The notes beneath the pieces were generated by a model, which saw nothing but the letters and a program-made list of their open reading frames with translations, was not told the DNA's origin and did no database searches. Source: Tepidicaulis marinus (GTDB taxonomy: Bacteria; Pseudomonadota; Alphaproteobacteria; Parvibaculales; Parvibaculaceae). Taken from it: a DNA stretch of 64,000 nt. Below are positions 35,839 through 43,484 of this stretch, piece after piece (position 1 is the first letter of the stretch; each line of letters opens with the position of its first letter). The stretch lies in assembly GCF_000739695.1 (NCBI RefSeq), contig NZ_BBIO01000018.1, forward strand, positions 1-64,000, read 5' to 3'. The position numbers were made by a program, and so were the translations under genes.

Positions 35839-35933
35839 TGTCATGGCCCGGTTTATCCGGGCCATCCATGGCAACTTGCTGAAACGCTCAAGAGAACCGC
35901 CCTTGGATGCCCCGCATAAAGCGGGGCATGACA
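35839..35933. repeat. BIME-like composite palindromic element
   Basis: Two hairpins in opposite orientation. The first (35843-35865) has arms ATGGCCCGG / CCGGGCCAT and loop TTTAT; the second (35907-35929) has arms ATGCCCCGC / GCGGGGCAT and loop ATAAA, which is the reverse complement of the first loop. The pair is enclosed by TGTCATG (35839) and CATGACA (to 35933). Arm differences between the two copies are compensatory. It lies between the isovaleryl-CoA dehydrogenase stop and the thioesterase start, both on minus. Confidence 0.85.
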
Positions 35934-35961
35934 CATAAAGGAAAGCAGGTTCTATCGTTTC

Positions 35962-37131
35962 TTATGCCGTTTCGCTAAAGAGCTCCCGGCCGATCAGCAT
36001 GCGGCGGATTTCGCTGGTGCCCGCGCCGATTTCATAAAGCTTGGCATCACGCAGGAGGCGGCCCGTCGGATATTCGTTGATATAACCATTCCCGCCCAGC
36101 GCCTGAATGGCTTCGAGCGCCATCCATGTCGCTTTTTCCGCCGAATAAAGAATGGCCGCCGCCGCATCCTTGCGCGTCGTCTCGCCCCGGTCGCACGCTT
36201 TTGCCACCGCATACACATAAGCGCGGGCGGCATTCATGACCGTGTACATATCCGCCACCTTGCCCTGCATGAGCTGGAACTCGCCGATCGCCTGGCCGAA
36301 CTGTTTGCGCTCATGCAGATAAGGCACCACCGCATCCATGCAGGCGCGCATGATGCCGAGCGGGCCGCCGGAAAGCACCACGCGTTCGTAATCGAGCCCG
36401 CTCATCAAGACGCGCACGCCTTCATTCAGCTTACCGAGAATGTTTTCTTCCGGCACTTCGCAATCTTGAAACACAAGCTCGCAGGTGTTGGAGCCGCGCA
36501 TGCCCAGCTTGTCGAGCTTCTGCGCCGTGGAAAATCCTTTAAAGCCCTTTTCGATGAGAAAGGCCGTAATGCCGCGCGGACCGGCATCCGGTTCGGTCTT
36601 GGCATAAACGACCAGCGTGTCCGCATCCGGGCCGTTGGTGATCCACATCTTGTTGCCGTTCAGCACATAGCGCTCGCCCTTTTTGTCGGCGCGCAGCTTC
36701 ATGGAAACGACATCGGAGCCGGCGCCCGGCTCGCTCATGGCCAGCGCGCCGATATGTTCGCCGGAAACGAGTTTGGGCAGGTATTTCTGCTTCTGCGCTT
36801 CGGTGCCCATGCGGCGGATCTGATTGACGCAAAGATTGGAATGAGCGCCGTAGGAAAGGCCGACACTGGCCGAGCCGCGGCTGATCTCTTCCATTGCCAC
36901 GACGTGCTCGAGATAGCCCATGGCCGAGCCGCCATATTCCTCTTCCACCGTCACGCCGAGAAGACCGAGCCCGCCCAGCTCGCGCCAAAGCTCTTTCGGG
37001 AATTCATTCGTGCGGTCGATCTCGGCGGCGCGCGGGGCGATCTTGGCTTGAGAAAAATTATGTGCCGTCTCGCGCAGCATGTCGGCGGTATCGCCAAGAT
37101 CGAAATTGAGTGAAGGATAAGCGGCGCTCAT
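35962..37131 (-). CDS. ivd: Isovaleryl-CoA dehydrogenase
   Basis: Flavin-dependent dehydrogenase of 389 residues that oxidises isovaleryl-CoA to 3-methylcrotonyl-CoA, the substrate of MCC. The isovaleryl-type features are [16 protein letters not shown], whose Glu lies at the catalytic position used by IVD (unlike straight-chain acyl-CoA dehydrogenases, where it is near the C-terminus), together with [19 protein letters not shown] and ALGGNGYI. Electrons go to ETF. The rest of the leucine pathway (AUH-type hydratase, HMG-CoA lyase) is not in this window. Confidence 0.93.
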   Translation of the reverse strand: MSAAYPSLNFDLGDTADMLRETAHNFSQAKIAPRAAEIDRTNEFPKELWRELGGLGLLGVTVEEEYGGSAMGYLEHVVAMEEISRGSASVGLSYGAHSNLCVNQIRRMGTEAQKQKYLPKLVSGEHIGALAMSEPGAGSDVVSMKLRADKKGERYVLNGNKMWITNGPDADTLVVYAKTEPDAGPRGITAFLIEKGFKGFSTAQKLDKLGMRGSNTCELVFQDCEVPEENILGKLNEGVRVLMSGLDYERVVLSGGPLGIMRACMDAVVPYLHERKQFGQAIGEFQLMQGKVADMYTVMNAARAYVYAVAKACDRGETTRKDAAAAILYSAEKATWMALEAIQALGGNGYINEYPTGRLLRDAKLYEIGAGTSEIRRMLIGRELFSETA

Positions 37132-37186
37132 CGGCGTTTCTCCCGTTCGTCTGAATACGTGAAGCTGTGTGCCAGCTTGCTTTTGA

Positions 37187-38131
37187 TTAAGGGCGGTAGC
37201 GGTTCACGCTGTCCGTTTCGGTAAAGACGGTATAAAAACCGGGGCCGGACGCCCCGCCGATCGCCACGACACCGCCCCGTCCCGGCACCAGCGTGAGCCC
37301 ATGGCGCGGCGTGGGCAGCGGCGCCTCTTCCCGCCAGTTTTTTCCGGTCACATCGAGCACGTAATGCGTTGCATGGGTTTGCGGCGGTGAGGCCTGCTCG
37401 CCGCCCACGACGTGAATGTTCTCCCCGAAAACAGCTGCCGCATGACCGGCCCGCGGCGCGGGAAGCGCCGGGCCTTCGCGCCAGCTTCCCGTTTCCACAT
37501 CGAAAATATCAACCCGGCCCGTTATCTCGCCATTGGAAAGCCGCCCGCCGATCGCATAGAGCTTGCCCTTATGCGCCACAAGCGCCAGACCCGAGCGGGG
37601 CTGGGGCATGGGCGCGGAAAGGGCGGACCATTCTTCCGCCCCCGGATCGTAAACCAGAACGCTTGCCGCGCTGCCGCCCTCGCCGCCGACGACATAAAGC
37701 TTGCCCCCGAGCGCCGCCATGCCATGCCAGGCGCGGGGCGTGGGCATATCCGGCCCGCTGACCCAGAAGCCGAGCGAAGGATCGAGCACCCAGAGGCTGG
37801 CATTGTCCGCGCCCTTGCTTTCCTTCAGATAGCCGCCGGAAAGATAAATCAGCCCGCCAAGGCTTGCCATGGCGCCTTGCTGCACCCCTTCGGGAAGCGC
37901 GGGGCCCGAGCGCCAGATATCGCCCAGCATGTCGTAAATCTCGACACTGTTCTGAGGCGCCGTGATGCCCGCACCGCCTGCGACATAAATGTCTTCGCCG
38001 CGCACGGCGGCAGATGAGAACGCGCGGGCATTGTTCATCGGCACGCCGTCGTTCCACTCGCCCGCCGCCGCGCCATGAGCGCCCGTCAGGCTCAAGAGCA
38101 GAAAAGACGCAATCACACCTGCCAAACGCAT
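37187..38131 (-). CDS. Exported Kelch-repeat beta-propeller protein
   Basis: A 314-residue exported protein. A signal peptide ([20 protein letters not shown]) is followed by about six Kelch blades marked by repeated GGxxY or GGxxx motifs ([44 protein letters not shown]) and W/PxPR pairs (TPRAW, QPRSG, APRAG, TPRHG). No enzyme motif is attached, so it likely binds a periplasmic ligand. AAGGAGAG precedes the ATG. It follows mgtE by 23 bases on the same strand. Confidence 0.85.
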   Translation of the reverse strand: MRLAGVIASFLLLSLTGAHGAAAGEWNDGVPMNNARAFSSAAVRGEDIYVAGGAGITAPQNSVEIYDMLGDIWRSGPALPEGVQQGAMASLGGLIYLSGGYLKESKGADNASLWVLDPSLGFWVSGPDMPTPRAWHGMAALGGKLYVVGGEGGSAASVLVYDPGAEEWSALSAPMPQPRSGLALVAHKGKLYAIGGRLSNGEITGRVDIFDVETGSWREGPALPAPRAGHAAAVFGENIHVVGGEQASPPQTHATHYVLDVTGKNWREEAPLPTPRHGLTLVPGRGGVVAIGGASGPGFYTVFTETDSVNRYRP

Positions 38132-38154
38132 CACACTCTCCTTCCGCCTTCCGC

Positions 38155-39537
38155 TCACATGAGCCAGATCGCGGCCAAGCCGAGAAAGGCAAAAAACCCG
38201 ACCACATCGGTCATCGTCGTCACAAAGACACTGGACGCAACCGCCGGGTCGATATTCATGCGGTCGAGCGCCATGGGCACGAGAATACCCGAAACGGCCG
38301 CCACCACCATGTTTACAATCATGGCGGCACCAAGCACGACGCCGAGCATCGCATCCTGAAACCAGACGCCGCCGACGGCGCCGATAAGCAGGGCAAAGAG
38401 AATGCCGTTGACGACGCCGACCATTAATTCGCGGCGCATGAAGCGCAAAGCATTCAAAGGCCCGAGCTCGCGCGTTGCCAGACTGCGCACGGCAACGGTC
38501 ATGGTCTGCGTGCCCGCATTGCCGCCCATGGAAGCAACGATCGGCATGAGCACGGCGAGCGCCACCATCTGCTCGATCGTGGCATCGAAGAGGCCGATCA
38601 CGACCGAGGCAAGGATAGCGGTGAGAAGATTGACGAAGAGCCAGGAGAAACGGTTGCGCGCGGTCAGCGCCACGCTGTCCCCCACCGCTTCTTCGTTCAC
38701 GATACCGCCCATCAGCCGGATATCTTCCGTCGCCTCTTCGGAGATCACCTCGACGATGTCGTCCACCGTCGTCACCCCGACAAGCCGGTCGTTCTCGTCG
38801 ATCACGGCGGCCGAGATCAAATCGTATTTTTCAAAGAGCCGGGCGACTTCTTCCCGGTCGGTATCGACGCGGATCAGCGTCTGCTCGGTATTCATGATGT
38901 CCGAGATTTTCGTCGGACGTTTGGAGCGCATCACCCGGTAAAGCGGCACCGTGCCGATGGGCCGGTAAGCGGGATCGACGACGAAAATTTCATAGAACTC
39001 GTCGGGCAGGTCTTCCGCCTCGCGCATATAGTCGATCGTGTGGCCCACATCCCAGAAGGGCGGTACCGCCACGAGATGGCGCTGCATGAGGCGCCCGGCA
39101 CTGTCCTCGGGATATTCGAGCGCCCGCTCCAAAGCCGCCCGTTCATCCGCCGGCATTTGCGAGAGGATTTCCTGCTGGCCTTGCTGGTCGAGGTCTTCGA
39201 GCAGATAGACGGCATCGTCCGAATCCATTTCGGCGAGCGCCTGAGCAATGTCGCCCGGATCGAGCAGCGCGATCACTTCATCGCGCACGCCCTCTTCAAG
39301 CTCGGAGAGCACTTCGGGCTTGAGCTCCGGGCCCAGCATCTCCACCAGCGCGCGGCGCTCATCCGTGCGCATGAGATCGAGCAGCTCGGCAATATCCGCC
39401 GGGCGCATCGGCGCGATGAGATTGCGGACCTGATCCCCGTCCCCGCGATCGAGCGCATCGATCACCTGCCGCACGAATTGCGGGGTCAAGGGATCGTCAC
39501 GCTCTTCACTTTGTCTGGCGACGGCTGTTTCGCTCAA
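38155..39537 (-). CDS. mgtE: Magnesium transporter MgtE
   Basis: A 460-residue Mg2+ channel. It has a cytoplasmic N domain (RNLIAPMRPADIAELLDLMR and acidic repeats), two CBS domains (about 140-265, ending with DENDRLVGVTTVDDIVEVI), a plug helix and five C-terminal membrane helices with the pore sequence SMGGNAGTQTMTV. When cell Mg2+ is high the N and CBS domains close the pore. The start is TTG with AGGTGAG just upstream. It is followed after 23 bases by the Kelch gene and preceded by the tRNA-Leu terminator region. Confidence 0.94.
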   Translation of the reverse strand: MSETAVARQSEERDDPLTPQFVRQVIDALDRGDGDQVRNLIAPMRPADIAELLDLMRTDERRALVEMLGPELKPEVLSELEEGVRDEVIALLDPGDIAQALAEMDSDDAVYLLEDLDQQGQQEILSQMPADERAALERALEYPEDSAGRLMQRHLVAVPPFWDVGHTIDYMREAEDLPDEFYEIFVVDPAYRPIGTVPLYRVMRSKRPTKISDIMNTEQTLIRVDTDREEVARLFEKYDLISAAVIDENDRLVGVTTVDDIVEVISEEATEDIRLMGGIVNEEAVGDSVALTARNRFSWLFVNLLTAILASVVIGLFDATIEQMVALAVLMPIVASMGGNAGTQTMTVAVRSLATRELGPLNALRFMRRELMVGVVNGILFALLIGAVGGVWFQDAMLGVVLGAAMIVNMVVAAVSGILVPMALDRMNIDPAVASSVFVTTMTDVVGFFAFLGLAAIWLM

Positions 39538-39680
39538 TTCGTCTCACCTTGCGCAAAGAGGCACTAAAAGGCCGGACCTTGAGAAAGCCCGGCCGCATTC
39601 GAATCGTCCCGCCTAGTTTGCGACAAAGCAAGCGGCGGCGCCAGTTCCGGTTCGAAAGGATATAGGGAAAGCCGGGCATG

Positions 39681-39708
39681 AAAAAAGCCGGGTTTCCCCG
39701 GCTTTTTC
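39681..39708 (-). terminator. Intrinsic terminator of tRNA-Leu
   Basis: Stem GCCGGG / CCCGGC (39687-39692 with 39697-39702), loop TTTC, extended by A5/T5 tracts on the outside. On the minus strand it lies just after the tRNA 3' end and ends in a T-run. Confidence 0.88.
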
Positions 39709-39714
39709 ATCGTT

Positions 39715-39801
39715 TGGTGCGGACGAGAAGACTCGAACTTCCACGGGTTTTACCCCACAGCGACCTCAACGCTGCGCGTCTACCAATTCCGCCACGTCCG
39801 C
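39715..39801 (-). tRNA. tRNA-Leu (anticodon GAG)
   Basis: An 87-base class II tRNA read on minus. The acceptor stem is GCGGACG with CGTCCGC then ACCA, with CCA encoded. The anticodon arm is CAGCG - TTGAGGT - CGCTG, giving anticodon GAG, which reads CUC and CUU leucine codons. A long variable arm (GGGTAAAACCC region) and T arm GGAAG-TTCGAGT-CTTCT complete the Leu type. About 20 bases upstream TTGTGC-N17-TACATC could be its promoter. Confidence 0.96.
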
Positions 39802-39892
39802 AGGCCATACGATTGGTGGCGGTGATGTAACAAATAGATTTGCGCTGCACAAGCCTCTTCGCACCGCCCGCCGCTTTAAATCGGGCGGCAAA

Positions 39893-40693
39893 TCAGATGC
39901 CGTCGCCGTCCGTGTTGGCCGGCAGGTGAATGCCGCACTCGTCCTTGTCGAGCCCGGCCCAGCGCCCGTCCCGGTAGCTGCCGCCTTCCTTCACCCGGCT
40001 GGTGCAGGGCATGCACCCGATGGAGGGATAGCCGTCCTTGACCAGCGGATGGCGGGGCAGCTTGTATTTATCGAGATAGGCTTCAAGATCATCCAAGTCC
40101 CATAGGGCCAGCGGGTTGATCTTGAAGCGGGTGCCCTCGCCCATCCGCACTTTTTCTTCCTCGATGGCGTGCATGGCGGCCCGTGTCGAGGTCTGGAAGC
40201 GCTTGCGGCCCGTAATGGAAGCGCGGAAGGGTTTCAGCCCGCGCTCAAGCGGCAGCACCTTGCGGATGAAACAGCAATCGTCGGGATTGGAATTCCAGAG
40301 CACCCCGTCCGGGTCCTTGGCATTCACGTCGTCCGGATGGGGCCCGATGGCCCTGAGATCGGTCAGGCCGAGCTTGTCCTGCAACCGGTCGCGGTAGCGC
40401 AGCGTCTCACCGAAGAGCTTGCCGGTATTGAGAAAGAGCACCGGCGTCGCCGGGTCGATCTGCGAAACCATGTGCAGCAGCACAGCGGATTCCGCCCCGA
40501 AGGAGGAAACCACGGCGATCTCGCCCAGGAATTCCTCCTTGATCAGCGCCTCAAGAAGCGGCGCGCCGGTCAGGCCCTCATACTTCTCCCTGAGGCGAAG
40601 CAGTTCGGGCGAGGTAACATTCTCGCTATCCATGGCCGCGGCACGGCGGTCGACGGTCTGCGTCTGCGCTGTTGCTAGCGTCATTTGAGCCAT
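39893..40693 (-). CDS. cysH: Adenylylsulfate (APS) reductase, CysH family
   Basis: Reduces activated sulfate to sulfite in assimilation. The 266-residue protein has the two cysteine pairs C140/C141 and C227/C230 that bind a 4Fe-4S cluster and mark the APS-using type, and the catalytic ECGIH cysteine (C253). The early SSFGAESAVLLHM is the nucleotide loop. It starts inside the end of the upstream siroheme-synthase-type gene (13-base overlap), with GAGG just before, so the two are coupled. Sulfite reductase (cysI) and the adenylyltransferase genes are not adjacent, unlike many alphaproteobacterial cys clusters. Confidence 0.93.
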   Translation of the reverse strand: MAQMTLATAQTQTVDRRAAAMDSENVTSPELLRLREKYEGLTGAPLLEALIKEEFLGEIAVVSSFGAESAVLLHMVSQIDPATPVLFLNTGKLFGETLRYRDRLQDKLGLTDLRAIGPHPDDVNAKDPDGVLWNSNPDDCCFIRKVLPLERGLKPFRASITGRKRFQTSTRAAMHAIEEEKVRMGEGTRFKINPLALWDLDDLEAYLDKYKLPRHPLVKDGYPSIGCMPCTSRVKEGGSYRDGRWAGLDKDECGIHLPANTDGDGI

Positions 40694-41229
40694 CCTTTAT
40701 CCTCAATGAAGCGTTCCGTTTTCGCGCTGACCTGGGGGAGCGAAAGTCCTTCGGCGCGCCATTTCAGGCGCTGCGCGGCCACTTCGTCCAACCGGTCCGC
40801 CCATTCCGGGCCGAAAATTCTCTCCAAATAGCGCCTGATGAAGCGGGCCATGCCAGGCGCCTTGCCGCCCGTCAGGATCGCCAGGATCAGGTCGCCCCGG
40901 CGTACCAAGGCCGGCACATGGAAGTCGCAAAGGTCGCGCTCGTCTTCCACATTGACGAGAGCGCCCGCTTCGCGCGCCACCGCGGCGAGACGCTCGCCTT
41001 CGGCGCGGGGCAGCCCCGCCACGAACACCACCCGGGCGGCCTTGACGGCCTCCAAGTCGGCCTCAGGGCCCTCAGCAGCCTCCGCCAGCGGACCATCCGC
41101 CTCGGCGCTGAAGACCCGCAGCTTGCCGGTGCCGCCCGCTTTCAAAAGCGCCAAGCGCTTTTCGCCCGCCTCGCCGGCGGCAACCAGCACGGTCGGGCAT
41201 AGATCGAGGTCAAGGCTGATGGGCAGCAT
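40681..41229 (-). CDS. Siroheme synthase N-terminal-domain-like (precorrin-2 dehydrogenase / ferrochelatase type)
   Basis: A 182-residue protein resembling the N-terminal half of CysG (Met8p-like), which oxidises precorrin-2 and inserts iron to make siroheme for sulfite reductase. The LVNVEDERDLCDFHVPALVRRGDLILAILTGG region is conserved (seen as NVEDERDLCDF and LAILTGG). The NAD-binding glycine motif, usually GGGxxAxRK, is degenerate here (AAGEAGEKR), so activity may be altered. It is coupled to cysH. Only the N-terminal function is present; the methylase domain is absent. Confidence 0.8.
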   Translation of the reverse strand: MLPISLDLDLCPTVLVAAGEAGEKRLALLKAGGTGKLRVFSAEADGPLAEAAEGPEADLEAVKAARVVFVAGLPRAEGERLAAVAREAGALVNVEDERDLCDFHVPALVRRGDLILAILTGGKAPGMARFIRRYLERIFGPEWADRLDEVAAQRLKWRAEGLSLPQVSAKTERFIEDKGWLK

Positions 41230-41339
41230 CGCGGCTATCCTGTGCCATCATGAAAGCCCTGTCGCTTCCATTGCACAATCAGATAAGCTGTTTTTCCAAA
41301 TAATTCAATATTTGAAAGTAGAATAGAAAATATAACACT

Positions 41340-41353
41340 TATAACATGTTATA
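41340..41353. promoter_or_regulatory. AT-rich 14-bp palindrome upstream of the siroheme-type/cysH operon
   Basis: TATAACATGTTATA is a perfect palindrome inside an AT-rich island (about 41300-41360) that stands out from the GC-rich surroundings. It lies about 110 bases before the operon start on minus and could be an operator or part of its promoter. The shorter repeat TATAACA also occurs just to its left (41331). Confidence 0.5.
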
Positions 41354-41413
41354 TATAAGCCGGTGAACCCGCCATATAGACAGAGGCGTTTCAGAAAGAA
41401 ATATCGGCTAGGC

Positions 41414-41683
41414 TCAGGCGATGGATTCGAAATTGCGGATTTTGTCGGTAATCGACACGGCAATCTTGTCGCCTTGGACCACAATCTCCCCGCGCGCGAT
41501 GGGGATATTATTGGCCAGGACCCAGATTTCCTCATCCTGCTGGGCGTCGAGTTCGATCACGGCGCCGCGGCCCATTTTCAAAAGCTGGTGGATCGGCATA
41601 CGGGACCGGCCAAGGACCACCGAAATCTCGATATGGACCTTGTTAATGGCTGTGACGCTTTCCATAACTTCCAATGCACTCAT
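41414..41683 (-). CDS. fliN: Flagellar motor switch protein FliN (orphan)
   Basis: An 89-residue SPOA-domain protein. The core IEISVVLGRSRMPIHQLLKMGRGAVIEL and later ANNIPIARGEIVV and FRI-like ending match FliN, part of the flagellar C-ring that switches rotation (these are shown here only as short fragments IEISVVLG, GRGAVIELD and IARGEIVV). AGGAG is eight bases upstream of this ATG. No other flagellar gene is in the window, which is unusual because fliN normally sits beside fliM/fliG. It is divergent from lipB with about 47 bases between starts. Confidence 0.88.
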   Translation of the reverse strand: MSALEVMESVTAINKVHIEISVVLGRSRMPIHQLLKMGRGAVIELDAQQDEEIWVLANNIPIARGEIVVQGDKIAVSITDKIRNFESIA

Positions 41684-41730
41684 AAAACAGCTCCTGAACC
41701 TGCCCCAGAATTTCATGCCGCGGTTGCCAC

Positions 41731-42453
41731 ATGGTTAATCCTGCCTCTCCAAATCCGGATTCTTTTGCCCCCTCCCCCCTTCCCGAAGGGCCGGAATGGA
41801 AGATTTCCGACATGCCCGTCCCTTATGAGGAGGCGGTGCGCTTCATGGAGGCGCGCGCGGCGGCCATTGCCGAGGGAAAAGCCGAGGAGCTTGTCTGGCT
41901 GCTGGAGCACCCCCCGCTTTATACGGCGGGCACGAGCGCGGACCCGGCGGACCTTCTCACCCCCGAGCGCTTTCCCGTTTATGAGACGGGCCGGGGCGGC
42001 CAATACACCTATCACGGGCCCGGCCAGCGGGTGGCCTATGTGCTGCTCGATCTCAAACGGCGCAAGCCGGATGTGCGGGCTTTTGTTGAGGATCTCGAGC
42101 GTTGGCTGATCGCGGCGCTCGCCGAATTCAACGTCAAAGGCGAAGTGCGCGAAGGCCGGGTCGGTGTCTGGGTGGCGCGCCCGCATCTCGGAGCAGGCCG
42201 GGAGGACAAGATCGCGGCCATCGGCATCCGTCTGCGCAAATGGGTGTCCTTTCACGGCATCAGTCTGAATGTCGATCCCGACCTCGACCATTTCAGCGGC
42301 ATCGTGCCTTGCGGCATTTCAGAACATGGCGTGACGAGCCTTGTCGATCTCGGCCTGCCCGTTTCCATGCCCGAAGTGGACGTTGTGCTGAAAAAGACCT
42401 TCGCGGAAGTCATCGGCCCGCCGCTTCTGGCCAAACGGGAACCGGATACTTGA
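41731..42453 (+). CDS. lipB: Lipoyl(octanoyl) transferase
   Basis: Transfers octanoyl groups from acyl carrier protein to lipoyl domains. The 240-residue protein has the family signature with the [13 protein letters not shown] loop, the catalytic Lys in [10 protein letters not shown] (K160) and the acyl-carrying Cys in GIVPCGI (C194). A Pro-rich N-terminal stretch (about 1-22) is longer than in Escherichia coli LipB. It overlaps no other gene. lipA is not in the window. Confidence 0.95.
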   Translation: MVNPASPNPDSFAPSPLPEGPEWKISDMPVPYEEAVRFMEARAAAIAEGKAEELVWLLEHPPLYTAGTSADPADLLTPERFPVYETGRGGQYTYHGPGQRVAYVLLDLKRRKPDVRAFVEDLERWLIAALAEFNVKGEVREGRVGVWVARPHLGAGREDKIAAIGIRLRKWVSFHGISLNVDPDLDHFSGIVPCGISEHGVTSLVDLGLPVSMPEVDVVLKKTFAEVIGPPLLAKREPDT

Positions 42454-42457
42454 GGCC

Positions 42458-43426
42458 TTAAAGCAGATAACGCGAGCGCCCGGCCATCAGCACCGCGCCG
42501 ACACCGGCGCTGACCGCGGCGAACCAGAGCACCCCGCCGATCAACGGCAGACCAGCGACGCCCCACAGAATAAGCGCGCCGAGCACCACCGCCAGAATGC
42601 GCCGGTGACGGCCAAGATCGATATTGAAGGCGCCGACAACCCCTGCCCCCACAAGATGGATGGACATGACCATGCCGAGCGCGAGGCCCGCCACATAAAG
42701 CAGCAGCAGGATGAAGGCGAGCGGAATGCCGACCACGGTGAGCGCGGCGAAGATCGCAAGCAGCGGCAGGCCGAGCAGCCAGCCGACCCCGTAGGCCACC
42801 GCTTGCGCCGGGGTCGCCCGGCCGACATCCTGCACCGCGCTGGTCCAGCCCGGCGCGACCAGCGCCAGAATGGCCGCGAGGAAGCCGAGAAAGACGGCGG
42901 AGGAGAAATTGAGGCGGAAGATGTAATTCACCCCGCTCTCTCCCTCCGGCGCGCGGCGCTCGAAGGAAATGGGGCTGTCCAAAATCTGCGCGGAAATATC
43001 TCCGCCGATAAACGCTTCCGGGTCGATATCGGGCTCGGAGGTCACGAAGAAGGAAAGATCGCCGGTAATATCGGCATCCGCTGCGATTTCGAGCTTATCC
43101 GCCCAGACCGAGACATTGCCTGCAATAGGCCCGTTGATCAGCACCCGCGGCGCCCGCGCTTCCAGATTGCCGCCGATCCGCCCGTCGATCACCGCGATGC
43201 GGCCGGCGAGAAAGACATCGCCCGTCACCTCGGTGTCGTTGCCGAGCACGATCCGGTCACCGAGCGCGGTGAGCGCGCCGTCCACATCTTCCGATAGCGC
43301 GACATCCTTGCCGGTCATGTAAAGCCGCTCGCCAGAGCGCCATTCCATGCCTTCATTGGCCGCGGCAGGCGCAGCCGCCACGCTCAAGGACAGAATAAAA
43401 AGAAAAGCCGAAACCCAGCGCTGCAT
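42458..43426 (-). CDS. Exported bactofilin-like protein with C-terminal membrane domain
   Basis: A 322-residue protein. After a signal peptide (about 1-23, ending AAAANE) comes a beta-solenoid (about 35-150) with short repeats of the bactofilin/polymer-forming type (GDRIVLGNDTEVTGDVFLAGR, GRIGGNLEARAPRVLINGPIAGNVSVWADKLEIAADADITGDLSFF given here only as fragments GDVFLAG, IGGNLEA, IAGNVSV, ITGDLSF). It is followed by a C-terminal part with four or five membrane segments (about 175-315). I do not recognise the exact family; it may organise the envelope. Confidence 0.75.
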   Translation of the reverse strand: MQRWVSAFLFILSLSVAAAPAAANEGMEWRSGERLYMTGKDVALSEDVDGALTALGDRIVLGNDTEVTGDVFLAGRIAVIDGRIGGNLEARAPRVLINGPIAGNVSVWADKLEIAADADITGDLSFFVTSEPDIDPEAFIGGDISAQILDSPISFERRAPEGESGVNYIFRLNFSSAVFLGFLAAILALVAPGWTSAVQDVGRATPAQAVAYGVGWLLGLPLLAIFAALTVVGIPLAFILLLLYVAGLALGMVMSIHLVGAGVVGAFNIDLGRHRRILAVVLGALILWGVAGLPLIGGVLWFAAVSAGVGAVLMAGRSRYLL

Positions 43427-43484
43427 TTCCCAAGACCTGCAAAGAAAGCCGGTAAGACCGGAATGGAATGAACCTGCCGCCAGT

